DNA from: Rhodococcus sp. (in: high G+C Gram-positive bacteria)
GTDB taxonomy: Bacteria > Actinomycetota > Actinomycetes > Mycobacteriales > Mycobacteriaceae
Length of the DNA: 64,000 nt
Assembly (NCBI RefSeq): GCF_023264675.1
Contig: NZ_JAHFVG010000025.1
Coordinates: 1-64,000 of the forward strand
Direction: 5' to 3'
This document shows, one piece after another, positions 17,950-25,947 of this stretch. Numbering within the stretch: the stretch's first letter is position 1; the number at the start of each line of letters is the position of its first letter. The notes under the pieces are model-generated. The model saw nothing but the letters and a program-made list of their open reading frames with translations, had not been told where the DNA came from and searched no databases. Made by a program: the position numbers and the translations under genes.

Positions 17950-17968
17950 AAGCGCTTTCGTCGAGACT

Positions 17969-19516
17969 TCAGTCGGCGTCAGCGGTGCGAAGCAGGTACC
18001 GCTGGACTTTGCCGCTCGGGGTCTTGGGGAGCGAGTCGGTGAAATGAACCCTCCGCGGGTACGCATGCTTCGAGTAGCCGTTGCGGACAAGATCCTGCAG
18101 TTCGATTGCCAGGGTGTCGGAACCGCGAATACCGGGTGCCGGTACGACGAACGCTTCGACGATCTCGCCGCGAATCCCGTCCGGGTCGGGGCGACCGACG
18201 ACCGCTACCTCCGCAACGTCCGGGTGATTCGAGAGAACACTTTCGACTTCGAACGGGCCGATACGGTAGCCGGCAGCGAGGATGACGTCGTCGTCGCGCG
18301 CCGCGAAGTACACGAAACCATCGTCGTCGATCCTGCCTGTGTCGGCCGTGAGGTACCAGGCTCCGTCGGCGGTGAAGCGCTCGGCGCTCTTGCTCGGGTC
18401 GTCGAGATACCCCTCGAACCAGAGGAGTGGACTTTTCGCGACATCGATGGCGATTTGGCCGTCGACGATACCGGCTGTGAATCCGGGTAACGCCCGTCCC
18501 ATCGAACCCGGCCGCAGCGGAACGGACACGTCGTCGTGCCAGCCGTTCGCAATGACCATGCCGAGCTCGGTTTGGCCGTAGTGGTCCCTGACCTCGACGC
18601 CGAGTTCGCGGCGACTCCAGTCGATCACGTCAGGAGTGAGCGGCTCGCCTGCCGAAGACGCTCGGCGCAGTCTCGGTAGCCGGTTGCTCGGCAGCTGGCT
18701 CAGGGCACGGTAGATCGTCGGAGCGCCCGCAAAGTTGGTGACTCCCAGATCGCCCAGTACGCGAGCGGTCGATTCCGCCGTGAATCCGCCGCTGAACAGG
18801 ATGTTGGTGCGCCCCGCGACAAGCGGTCCCACGATCGCGCAATACAGGCCGTAGGCCCACCCCGGATCCGCCGCATTCCAGAAGACGTCGTCCTCCTGCA
18901 CATCCAGTCCGTAGTGCACATACGTGCGGAAAGCAGACAGTGCGCGTCCTGGCACCACGACACCCTTGGGCTTCCCCGTGGTCCCACTGGTGAAGAGTTG
19001 GATGAAAGGGCCGTCACCACCTACGGCCACCGACTCGAGCAGTGGTCGGTCGTGGTCGACGAGATCGCGATACTCCTGATCTATGTCGAGCGTCGACACA
19101 TCGATCTCGTCGAGTTTGTGGATGTGGGCTGCTTCGGTGATCACCAGGCGTGCCTGGGATCCGACCACGCGAAGTTCGATGGCCCCCTTGGCGAAGGCGG
19201 TGAACAGCGGGACGTATACAGCGCCCAACCGCCACAGAGCGAGCAGTGTCACGACCAGTTCGACGCGCTTGCTCATCAACACGGGAACTCGATCGCCACG
19301 TCTCACGCCGCGCTCTCTCAACGCGGTCGCCAGGCAGGCGGATCGGTCGGCCAGTTCGCCGAAGGTGAGGTCGTAGCGGCTCATGTCCTCGGCATCCACG
19401 AAAGTGAAGGCCACACGATCGCGGTCGTGCACATCGCACAATACCGAGGCCACCGACAACTCCGATCTTGCGTAGATCGAGATCCACTCGTCGATCTCTG
19501 TGGTCCGGGTCAACAT
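17969..19516 (-). CDS. AMP-dependent acyl-CoA synthetase
   Basis: 515 residues from the ATG at 19516 (GAAGGAG upstream). Adenylate-forming enzyme motifs: P-loop FTSGTTGKPKGVVV, the SSAGEPL block, YGQTELGMV, the TGRIDDDGFVYFAARDDDVI hinge, and the C-terminal catalytic Lys in TPSGKVQRYLLR. It looks closest to medium-chain/acetate-type synthetases (NAADPGWAYGLY). Activates a carboxylic acid to its CoA ester. Convergent with mmsB across a terminator and divergent from a GAF-LuxR regulator, its likely controller. Confidence 0.88.
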   Translation of the reverse strand: MLTRTTEIDEWISIYARSELSVASVLCDVHDRDRVAFTFVDAEDMSRYDLTFGELADRSACLATALRERGVRRGDRVPVLMSKRVELVVTLLALWRLGAVYVPLFTAFAKGAIELRVVGSQARLVITEAAHIHKLDEIDVSTLDIDQEYRDLVDHDRPLLESVAVGGDGPFIQLFTSGTTGKPKGVVVPGRALSAFRTYVHYGLDVQEDDVFWNAADPGWAYGLYCAIVGPLVAGRTNILFSGGFTAESTARVLGDLGVTNFAGAPTIYRALSQLPSNRLPRLRRASSAGEPLTPDVIDWSRRELGVEVRDHYGQTELGMVIANGWHDDVSVPLRPGSMGRALPGFTAGIVDGQIAIDVAKSPLLWFEGYLDDPSKSAERFTADGAWYLTADTGRIDDDGFVYFAARDDDVILAAGYRIGPFEVESVLSNHPDVAEVAVVGRPDPDGIRGEIVEAFVVPAPGIRGSDTLAIELQDLVRNGYSKHAYPRRVHFTDSLPKTPSGKVQRYLLRTADAD

Positions 19517-19572
19517 CGCGGCTCCTTCGGGTGGCTGAGATTCCATCATTTTTGTGTGACGGTGAGCACTGT

Positions 19573-19584
19573 CCTCCGCGGAGG
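19573..19584. promoter_or_regulatory. 12-bp palindrome in a divergent promoter region
   Basis: The perfect palindrome CCTCCGCGGAGG lies in the 148-bp gap between the acyl-CoA synthetase and LuxR-type regulator starts. GC-rich palindromes occur by chance at this base composition, so this is only a candidate operator. Confidence 0.35.
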
Positions 19585-19664
19585 CCGGTGCGACCACCCA
19601 CCGAAGAGGGGTGTCCGGACGAGGGTGCTGGATCTTCCGGTGTGATCTGGCACACTGAATCGCG

Positions 19665-20492
19665 ATGCCATCGAAATCATGCGAAGGCGCGGGAGGCACC
19701 GGGCCCGTCGCTCGCGCACTTGCCCGGTTGAGGAAGACCACGGGGGTCGACCTGACCTTCTGCGGTGTGCCCGAGGCAAACGCCCTGCGCCTGAGCATCT
19801 TCGATGGAGCTGTTGCCGGTCCGCTCCGCGGTGCTGCGCTCGATGCAGGTCACGGACTCGGCGGACGAGTACTGGTACAGCAACGATCCATTGCGTTGCG
19901 CGACTACGTCAGTGCCCCGACGATTCTGCACACGTACGACTCGATCATCCGCGCCGAGTTGTTGCACGCGATGGTTGCTGCACCGGTGATCGTCGGGCGA
20001 CAGGTCACCTCTGTCGTCTATGCAGCCGCTCGGTTGCCGCAAAACGATCTCGGTCGCCTGTTCGATGCGGTCACGGCCGAGGCGCGAGCCCTGGAGCAGT
20101 CACTGGCCGTCGAGGCTGCACTGGCTGTGCGTGCGGCCGACGTCGACGTCAGCGACGCACGGTCGCACCAACTGCGCGCTGCTTATCTGGAGCTTCGTGA
20201 AATCGCGACGACGATCTCGGATTCGCAACTGCAATCGAGGATCAGAGCTGCCGCGGACAAGATCGTCGACGAATCGCCTGGGCCGGCAACAGCCGCGGTT
20301 CACCTGACAGCGCGCGAGCACGATGTGCTCGAACTGATGGCGAACGGAAATTCGAACGCTGCGATAGCCGAGCAGCTAGGAATCGGTGTGTACACGGTGA
20401 AGGGGCATGTCAAGAATTTGATGGCGAAACTCGGCGCCCGCAATCGCTTCGAATCGGTTGTCCATGCTCGACGAATGAATGTGCTCGCCTGA
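19665..20492 (+). CDS. GAF-domain LuxR-family regulator
   Basis: 275 residues. N-terminal GAF-like sensing region (about residues 10-150: FCGVPEANALRLSIFDG...APVIVGRQVTSVVYAAAR), a helical linker, and a C-terminal LuxR helix-turn-helix (LTAREHDVLELMANGNSNAAIAEQLGIGVYTVKGHVKNLMAKLGARNRFESV). Regulators of this build often sit next to acyl-CoA synthetase or aromatic-acid genes in actinobacteria. Divergent from the acyl-CoA synthetase, so probable activator of it. Confidence 0.85.
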   Translation: MPSKSCEGAGGTGPVARALARLRKTTGVDLTFCGVPEANALRLSIFDGAVAGPLRGAALDAGHGLGGRVLVQQRSIALRDYVSAPTILHTYDSIIRAELLHAMVAAPVIVGRQVTSVVYAAARLPQNDLGRLFDAVTAEARALEQSLAVEAALAVRAADVDVSDARSHQLRAAYLELREIATTISDSQLQSRIRAAADKIVDESPGPATAAVHLTAREHDVLELMANGNSNAAIAEQLGIGVYTVKGHVKNLMAKLGARNRFESVVHARRMNVLA

Positions 20493-20607
20493 AGACTCCG
20501 GTACTGCGATCTGGTTTCACGACTACTCACAGCACCGGTGAATTTTCGAGCGTCGCCTGGTCTACCTTTTCGACAGATCTAGACAACCAACCACTGGGGA
20601 GTCGACC

Positions 20608-21216
20608 ATGGGACTCATCACTCTCGAACTTTTTTCCACGCTCGACCTCGTCGGACAGGCGCCAGGCGGGCCCGACGAGGACCCGGATGGCTTCGACTTC
20701 GGTGGCTGGCAGGCACCATTGATGAACGACGTCAGCGGAGCGCAGGTCCTTGCCGCCTACGAGGGCACCGATGCCCTCCTGCTCGGCAGGCGGACGTACG
20801 ACATCTTCGCCGCCTACTGGCCTTTTCAGGAGGGTGATTTCGCGGATTTGTTCAACAGGATTCCGAAGTACGTAGCCTCCCGCGGCACACCGAATCTGTC
20901 GTGGGACGGATCCACGCATCTCGGGCCCGACCTGGCGGCCGCGGTACGCGAAGTGCAGAGTCGGCACGAGAACGTCAAGGTCGTCGGCAGCCTGAATCTG
21001 GTTCAGACGCTGTTGACGGAAAAGCTCTTCGACCGCATCGACCTCTGGATTCATCCCATCACCCTGGGCTCGGGGAAGAAAGTCTTCGGTGACGGCGTCG
21101 TGCCCAGCACCTTCACACTGCGACAACCACCGGTCGCGGGACCGGCCGGGACGGTGTACCTGCAGTACGGACTCGGCGACGGCACACCGGGGACAGGAGA
21201 CATGACCGTCCAGTAG
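20608..21216 (+). CDS. Dihydrofolate-reductase-like/RibD C-terminal domain protein
   Basis: 202 residues. The fold is that of the RibD C-terminal/DHFR-like reductases: an N-terminal LITLELFSTLDLVGQ strand, LLLGRRTYDIFAAYWP, KYVASRGTPNLSWDGSTHL, VKVVGSLNLVQTLL and the C-terminal LWIHPITLGSGKKVF. Such proteins bind NADPH and are mostly uncharacterised. It stands alone between the LuxR regulator and a lipoprotein gene. Antibiotic-independent housekeeping or stress reductase is the likely role. Confidence 0.82.
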   Translation: MGLITLELFSTLDLVGQAPGGPDEDPDGFDFGGWQAPLMNDVSGAQVLAAYEGTDALLLGRRTYDIFAAYWPFQEGDFADLFNRIPKYVASRGTPNLSWDGSTHLGPDLAAAVREVQSRHENVKVVGSLNLVQTLLTEKLFDRIDLWIHPITLGSGKKVFGDGVVPSTFTLRQPPVAGPAGTVYLQYGLGDGTPGTGDMTVQ

Positions 21217-21287
21217 CGAACGCAGGCTGCATGGCCTCTGTGAAATCGGGCCCACTTCGGCCGGATTCGACGGTAAGTTCAGGCTCC

Positions 21288-21914
21288 ATGTACAGAAGAG
21301 CGATCGTCGTCGCGGTATCGGTGGCCTGTGTTCTGGGTGCTGTAGCGGGGTGCGCGTCCGACGACACCACCGTCGCGGCGCCCGCTACCGAGACTGTGGT
21401 CAGTGCTGCTCCGCCCATCAGTTCCTCCGCCGTCACCTCGGCGGCCGCCGAAGTGACCGCCACGCCGAGCACGAGTGCTGCTGTCGGAGGGGCGAATTGC
21501 CTCGCCGCCGAACTCTCGGTAACGCTCGGAACTTCGAACGGCGCCGCCGGGTCGACGGAATTGCCGATCGTATTCGCCAACGTCGGCAACCGGACCTGCA
21601 CCGTGGACGGATATCCGGGAGTGTCCTACCTGACGAGTCCCGGTGGTACGCAGGTGGGACTGGCAGCGACGAGAGTCGGATCGGGATCGCCACCGGTCGA
21701 ACTCGCTCCCGGCAACTCGGCCACGTCGCTCGTCAAGGCGACCGTGGTGGCGAACTATCCAGCCGATCAGTGCCAACCGACTCCGGTCGAGGGCTTGAAC
21801 GTCTACTCGCCCAACACGACCGAAGCGGTCTATCTGCCCTACGCCACCACGGGATGTGCGACGACCGACGCGTCCATCACACAGTTGGCCGTTCAGCCCG
21901 TGGTGGCAGGCTGA
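21288..21914 (+). CDS. DUF4232 lipoprotein
   Basis: 208 residues. The signal peptide ends in a lipobox (LGAVAGC), so the protein should be membrane-anchored and extracellular. An Ala/Ser/Thr-rich linker of about 45 residues leads to a DUF4232-type beta domain (CLAAELSVTLGTSNGAAGSTELPIVFANVGNRTCTVDGYPGVSYL...). Two conserved cysteine pairs are visible (CL...TC, and QC...GC). The function of the family is unknown. Monocistronic by position. Confidence 0.82.
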   Translation: MYRRAIVVAVSVACVLGAVAGCASDDTTVAAPATETVVSAAPPISSSAVTSAAAEVTATPSTSAAVGGANCLAAELSVTLGTSNGAAGSTELPIVFANVGNRTCTVDGYPGVSYLTSPGGTQVGLAATRVGSGSPPVELAPGNSATSLVKATVVANYPADQCQPTPVEGLNVYSPNTTEAVYLPYATTGCATTDASITQLAVQPVVAG

Positions 21915-21935
21915 GTCGACCGGTAGTCGGAGAGG

Positions 21936-22301
21936 TCAGGAAAGGATGGCGTCGGCTTCGATTTCGACCAGTAGCGCGTCGTCGATCAGTGCGTTGACGC
22001 CGAGGAGCGTGGTGGCGGGACGGATCGATCCGAAGATTTCGCCGTGGACGGCAGCGACTTCTTGCCACTGCGATATCTCGCGCAGGTAGATGCGGGTACG
22101 GACCACGTCGCCGAGTGTTGCGCCCGCCTCGACCAATGCTGCTTCGATCGTGGCCAGTGCGGCGCGAGCTTGATCGGCGACCGTCTCGCCTCGGCCCGTG
22201 GTTCCGGACACTGCGACGTGGTTGCCGATCCGGACCGCGCGGCTGTACCCGATTTTCGGTTCCCAGTCGGATCCTGACGAGATAGTGGTTCTGGTGCTCA
22301 T
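21936..22301 (-). CDS. Rid-family (YjgF/YER057c) protein
   Basis: 121 residues. Rid fold marks: KIGYSRAVRIGNHVAVSGTTG, the TIEAALVEAGATLGDVVRTRIYL segment, and IRPATTLLGVNALIDDALLVEIEADAI. The Arg typically needed for imine/enamine hydrolysis is present in VVRTRIYL. RidA proteins hydrolyse reactive 2-aminoacrylate; the subfamily here may act on another substrate. 19 bases downstream of the SRPBCC gene on the same strand, so co-transcribed and probably under the divergent ArsR regulator. Confidence 0.86.
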   Translation of the reverse strand: MSTRTTISSGSDWEPKIGYSRAVRIGNHVAVSGTTGRGETVADQARAALATIEAALVEAGATLGDVVRTRIYLREISQWQEVAAVHGEIFGSIRPATTLLGVNALIDDALLVEIEADAILS

Positions 22302-22320
22302 GACGGCAATTATGCGGGAC

Positions 22321-22791
22321 CTACTTGTAGAAGCCCTCGCGCAGGTTGATTCCGTGCTCGATCCATACCTTCAGTGCTGCGAGCATCCCCGTCCAACCCT
22401 GGCAGTTCCCGAACGCGTTCTTCGATCCGTCTTCCGTCGGAGTCCACGACGATTCGGTGATGGTGACAAGTGTGCGTGCACCGTCGTCGATTGCTTCGAA
22501 CTCGAAAATGGTTGTGGTCGTACCGTCTTCGGACGTGGTGGCATTGCCGCCCCAACGGATGACGATGCGGTTCGGTGGCTCGGCTTCGACCACCGCAACC
22601 GGAAATGCTCCGGGAAAGTCGTGGAAATCCCAGCTCACCTCGGCACCGGTTTCGAGTCGGCCTCTGGCGCCTCCGGTGGTGAAGTACTTCGACAGTTGCT
22701 CGGGATCGGCGACGGCCTCGTAGACGTCGGCGAGCGGACGGGAAATTCTTCCCGACACGGTGAACGAGAGCTCGGTCAGATTCTCAGTCAT
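22321..22791 (-). CDS. SRPBCC (AHSA1-type) domain protein
   Basis: 156 residues. The START-like/AHSA1 fold is read from SGRISRPLADVYEAVADPEQLSKYFTTGGARG, WDFHDFPGAFPVAVVEAEPPNRIVIRWG and the C-terminal NAFGNCQGWTGMLAALKVWIEHG, the usual pattern. These proteins bind hydrophobic ligands and are commonly paired with ArsR regulators. The ATG start lies inside a palindrome shared with the divergent ArsR gene and there is no room for a ribosome binding site, so the mRNA is probably leaderless. Confidence 0.86.
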   Translation of the reverse strand: MTENLTELSFTVSGRISRPLADVYEAVADPEQLSKYFTTGGARGRLETGAEVSWDFHDFPGAFPVAVVEAEPPNRIVIRWGGNATTSEDGTTTTIFEFEAIDDGARTLVTITESSWTPTEDGSKNAFGNCQGWTGMLAALKVWIEHGINLREGFYK

Positions 22792-22810
22792 GTTGTATTT
22801 TTACAACATG
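22789..22810. promoter_or_regulatory. Palindromic operator spanning both divergent start codons
   Basis: CATGTTGTA, a TTTT loop, then TACAACATG: a perfect 9-bp inverted repeat. Its outer triplets are the start codons of the SRPBCC gene (minus strand) and the ArsR gene (plus strand). ArsR binding here would block both genes. Confidence 0.75.
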
Positions 22811-23131
22811 AACCAGTTCGAGCACAAGGGCGACGACGATCGGGTGTTCAAAGCACTGGCGTCGGGCATCCGTCGTCGCATGCTGGATCTTCTGAAGGAA
22901 TCACCCCGCACCACGGGCGAGTTGTGCGGCTTGCTTCCGGACATCGATCGCACCACGGCGCTGCAGCATCTCCGCGTTCTGGAATCCGCCGATCTGGTCA
23001 CCGGCCGAAAGATCGGGCGCGAACGACATCTCGCTCTTGCGCCGCTGCCGATCAAACGCATATCGGACCGGTGGATTGGGGAGTACGCACAAGCGGCCGT
23101 CGACATGCTCGATCGAATCGAGCGGCTGTAG
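22808..23131 (+). CDS. ArsR-family transcriptional regulator
   Basis: 107 residues. Winged helix-turn-helix DRVFKALASGIRRRMLDLLKESPRTTGELCGLLPDIDRTTALQHLRVLESADLVTGRKIGRERHLAL. No metal-binding CxC pattern, so it belongs to the AHSA1-linked non-metal group. Divergent from the SRPBCC-Rid operon with only 16 bases between the two start codons. Likely autorepressor and repressor of that operon; probably translated from a leaderless message. Confidence 0.88.
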   Translation: MNQFEHKGDDDRVFKALASGIRRRMLDLLKESPRTTGELCGLLPDIDRTTALQHLRVLESADLVTGRKIGRERHLALAPLPIKRISDRWIGEYAQAAVDMLDRIERL

Positions 23132-23152
23132 GCGGGCGAAACCTTCGCGGAC

Positions 23153-23737
23153 TTACCTTCTCACCTCGGCAACGAAGCGTTCGATCAGTGTCGGATCCTT
23201 CACTCCGCGCTCGATTTCGATGCCGCTCGACACGTCCACACCCGCTGCGCCGGTGGCGTCGAGTCCGGCACGGACGTTCTCGACGCTCAGGCCGCCGGCC
23301 AGAATCCACGGCTGAGCCGGACGCTGCAGCAGATTCCAGTCCCACGTAGCGCCGGCTCCCGCAACCGAACCGTCCACCAACAGGCCGTCCTCACCGAGCG
23401 AGGTGTAGTCGGATCCCGCAGCGACTGCGCGATAGACCCTGAGTCCGGCACGGTGTAACTCGTCCACCTGTGCACCGGTTCTCAGGTCGTGGACCTGAAC
23501 GGTCGAGATGCCGACCTGCGATGCAGTCGCCACGATCTCGGACACGGTGGAGCCCTTGAACACTCCGACGGCCTCGGCGTGGCTGCCGACCAGCGCTACG
23601 AGCGGTAGAGCGTGCTCGACGGTGACGCGTCGGGGACTGGGGGCGAACACGAAGCCGATTGCATCGACATTCGAAGACAGCGCGACATCCAGGGTCGATT
23701 GCTCTCGAAAGCCGCACAACTTTATGAACGTCACCAC
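23153..23737 (-). CDS. trpF: Phosphoribosylanthranilate isomerase
   Basis: 194 residues from a GTG at 23737 (a second GTG directly follows). TrpF signatures: FIKLCGF with the catalytic Cys near residue 9, VDAIGFVFAPSPRRV, VQVHDL, the Asp in GLLVDGSVAGAG, and ILAGGLSVENV...GVDVSSGIE. Converts phosphoribosylanthranilate to the carboxyphenylamino-ribulotide in tryptophan synthesis. Many actinobacteria use bifunctional PriA instead, so a stand-alone trpF is either an accessory copy or belongs to another pathway. It is not next to other trp genes here. Confidence 0.82.
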   Translation of the reverse strand: MVTFIKLCGFREQSTLDVALSSNVDAIGFVFAPSPRRVTVEHALPLVALVGSHAEAVGVFKGSTVSEIVATASQVGISTVQVHDLRTGAQVDELHRAGLRVYRAVAAGSDYTSLGEDGLLVDGSVAGAGATWDWNLLQRPAQPWILAGGLSVENVRAGLDATGAAGVDVSSGIEIERGVKDPTLIERFVAEVRR

Positions 23738-23802
23738 ATCAGGGTACCGAGCGTGAGAATGCCCGACGGGTGTCAGGTCAACGGCAACGTGCGCCGAACC
23801 GG

Positions 23803-24819
23803 TCAGGCAGTGATGTCCTCGATGCCCGCGATGTGAGCGTCGATGTTGATGCGCACCCGCCCCGACGGCGGCGGTGAACCGAGACCGAACGCGCGAACGA
23901 CCGCGGCAACCGATGCGCCGCCGAGTGCCACGTCGCTCCCGAGCTGAGGCCACGTCGACAGCGTCTTCCCGATCTCGGGGATGGAGGCGAGCATGCGTGG
24001 GGTCAGCTTGGTCGGGTCGAGGATTCGAGCGGCCAACGGCGCCTTCTGCTCTGGCGTGATGTTTGCCAACGCTTCCGCGTCGAGATCACCCAGCAGGCCG
24101 TGCATCAGAGGTCTGTCGGGCTCGATGTCGAAGCGCTCGACGTCGAGGATGCCGCCATCGCTCGTCTCCATCACGACCGGAATTCCTCGCGCCCGTGCGT
24201 TCTCGCGAAGCGTCAATTTCGTGTCGAGAGAGTCGCATTCGTCGATCACGATGTCGAGACCGTCGAGAAATGCGTCCATCGACGACGACGTCAAACCTTC
24301 CGGGAATGTGACGACGTTCAGGTACGGATCCAACTCGGCGATACGCCGCGCAGCCACGGCACACTTGTTCACATCGAGATCGAAGATCGACGCGGGGACC
24401 CGGTTGAGGTTGGAGAGATCCAGCTCGTCGAAATCCGCGAGTCTGAGTTCGCCGCAGAGACCCTCGATGGCGATGGTGTGGGCTACCGCATGGCCGACGC
24501 TCAAGCCGACGACGCCGACCCGTAGACCGCTCATGCTCTTCTGTTCGGCATCGGTGATCTTGTTCCGATTGCGATCGAGCCTCAGGGTTCTGAAGCCGAC
24601 CGGACCGAGAACTCTGACGAGAGACGATCGCCACGGATAGTGCACCCAGCGCACCGGTTCGTCGCGGATCTCCTTCGCCGGCTCCGGCACCAGTGCGTGC
24701 AACGAAGCGATTTGATTCTTCGTCGTGTCCAGCACCGACGTTCCGGGACGCTCGACGAGTTCGTCGAACACTGCCGAATCCTTCTCGTCGGTTGGATCAA
24801 GTACGTAGTGCTCTGCCAT
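23803..24819 (-). CDS. ThiF/MoeB-like E1 protein, N-terminal-half homologue of the Rv1355c type
   Basis: 338 residues. After an N-terminal helical part (WVHYPWRSSLVRVLGPVGFRTLRLDRNRNKI) comes an E1-like adenylation domain: GLRVGVVGLSVGHAVAHTIA (the GxGxxG-type nucleotide motif appears as GLSVG), LRLADFDELDLSNLNRVPAS, KCAVAARRIAELDPYLNV, IDECDSLDTKLTLRE. No CxxC zinc knuckle or catalytic Cys typical of MoeB is evident. Mycobacterial Rv1355c carries a similar N-terminal domain fused to a nitroreductase-like half, which is absent here. Divergent from an acyltransferase-like gene; a GGDEF protein lies beyond, as next to Rv1355c. Confidence 0.75.
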   Translation of the reverse strand: MAEHYVLDPTDEKDSAVFDELVERPGTSVLDTTKNQIASLHALVPEPAKEIRDEPVRWVHYPWRSSLVRVLGPVGFRTLRLDRNRNKITDAEQKSMSGLRVGVVGLSVGHAVAHTIAIEGLCGELRLADFDELDLSNLNRVPASIFDLDVNKCAVAARRIAELDPYLNVVTFPEGLTSSSMDAFLDGLDIVIDECDSLDTKLTLRENARARGIPVVMETSDGGILDVERFDIEPDRPLMHGLLGDLDAEALANITPEQKAPLAARILDPTKLTPRMLASIPEIGKTLSTWPQLGSDVALGGASVAAVVRAFGLGSPPPSGRVRINIDAHIAGIEDITA

Positions 24820-25158
24820 TGCGCCCTCGCATTTTCCGGTCGTTCGTGACCCCCAGCGGTCAACGTAGCCGATCGGCGAGTTCGGACCATTCACCGCGTA
24901 CCAGAATTTCTTTATGACTGCACACAAAATATTGGGCTCAAAATCGGTAAATGCCCTGTTCGCTTGTGTGTGAACTCATCACGGAGTCGGTTTTTGGCGT
25001 TGCGGGGCTGGTAGCGGCCAGGGGAAATGTCGAAAAGCCGTGAACAATGAGCAGTACTGCCACCCGGCGGTACTGCTGGCCACGACCGTATGTCGCTGCG
25101 GCCGGTAGTCGTTCCGCGGTATCTGCCCGGATTCCGCGCCGCTATTTCAGGAGAACCT
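24820..25158. other. Divergent intergenic region with a 12-bp hairpin
   Basis: 339 bases with AT-rich stretches (around 24910-24950) between divergent genes, so it should contain both promoters. A strong hairpin lies at 25050-25077: AGCAGTACTGCC, loop ACCC, GGCGGTACTGCT (one G-T pair). It is about 80 bases upstream of the acyltransferase start and may be a leader structure or attenuator. No riboswitch class recognised. Confidence 0.5.
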
Positions 25159-25947
25159 GTGACTGTCATCTCGACCAGTTCCGTGACAACCATCGACCCG
25201 CTGGCAAAGGAGGCATCGGCAAGTCGGTTGACGTCGGTGAGCGTTCGACGTTCGCTGAACCTGTCCCTGTCGCCGCGTTCGAGCAAGTGCCACGAGAGTG
25301 GCCTCACCTTGGTGGCCGCGACGCCCGATGCTGCTCCCGACCTGTGGTCCGCATACGTCGACGGCGCGTGGGCGTCGTATTCGCGCCACGGCGTAACCGT
25401 TGCGCTCGACATCGACGAGGTCGCGTCCGGGGCCACGACGGCGCTGTTCTATGTCGTGGTCGACGACGACGGCGCGATGCTCGGAGGTGTTCGCGCTCAG
25501 GGACCGTACTCGGTGATCGAGCAGTCGCACGTACTGACCGAGTGGGAGAACTCGCCTGGACTCGATGTCGTCAAGACGCAACTACTGGCGCGGCTGCCGC
25601 ACGGAATCGTCGAGATGAAGAGCGCCTGGGTCGGCAACGGTGGGCAAGGACGGGCCGTCTCGGGATTGCTGGCGAGGACTGCACTGCCGACCCTGCAGCT
25701 CGTCGGCGCCAGGTATCTCTTCGCAAGCGCTGCCGATCATGTGCTGCGTCAGTGGGAGACATCCGGTGGTCGAATCGATACGAGCGTTCCTGCCGCGGCA
25801 TACCCAAGCGATCAGTACCGGACTCGCATGATGTGGTGGGACCAGCAGACCATCGCACGCGAGGCTCGGGCCGAGGTCTGGGCCGCAATGCAGCAGGATT
25901 CCATCGTGCTCACCGGACAGAGCGACTACTCTTCGGCGGTCGCTTGA
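25159..25947 (+). CDS. GNAT-like N-acyltransferase domain protein (FeeM-type resemblance)
   Basis: 262 residues from a GTG at 25159 with CAGGAG five bases upstream. The first 45 residues are low in conservation. The rest (TTALFYVVVDDDGAMLGGVRAQGPYSVIEQSHVLTEW, GIVEMKSAWVGNGGQGRAVSGLLARTALPTLQLVGARYLFASAADHVLRQWETSGG, DQYRTRMMWWDQQT) reads like the GNAT/N-acyl-amino-acid synthase-like proteins found beside Rv1355c-type ThiF genes. The substrate is unknown. The 3' end overlaps the convergent GGDEF gene by 22 bases. Confidence 0.65.
   Translation: MTVISTSSVTTIDPLAKEASASRLTSVSVRRSLNLSLSPRSSKCHESGLTLVAATPDAAPDLWSAYVDGAWASYSRHGVTVALDIDEVASGATTALFYVVVDDDGAMLGGVRAQGPYSVIEQSHVLTEWENSPGLDVVKTQLLARLPHGIVEMKSAWVGNGGQGRAVSGLLARTALPTLQLVGARYLFASAADHVLRQWETSGGRIDTSVPAAAYPSDQYRTRMMWWDQQTIAREARAEVWAAMQQDSIVLTGQSDYSSAVA

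Noticed and set aside
25050..25077. Riboswitch upstream of the acyltransferase gene
   Set aside because: Only a single hairpin is present and no conserved aptamer core was recognised. Kept as a structural note.
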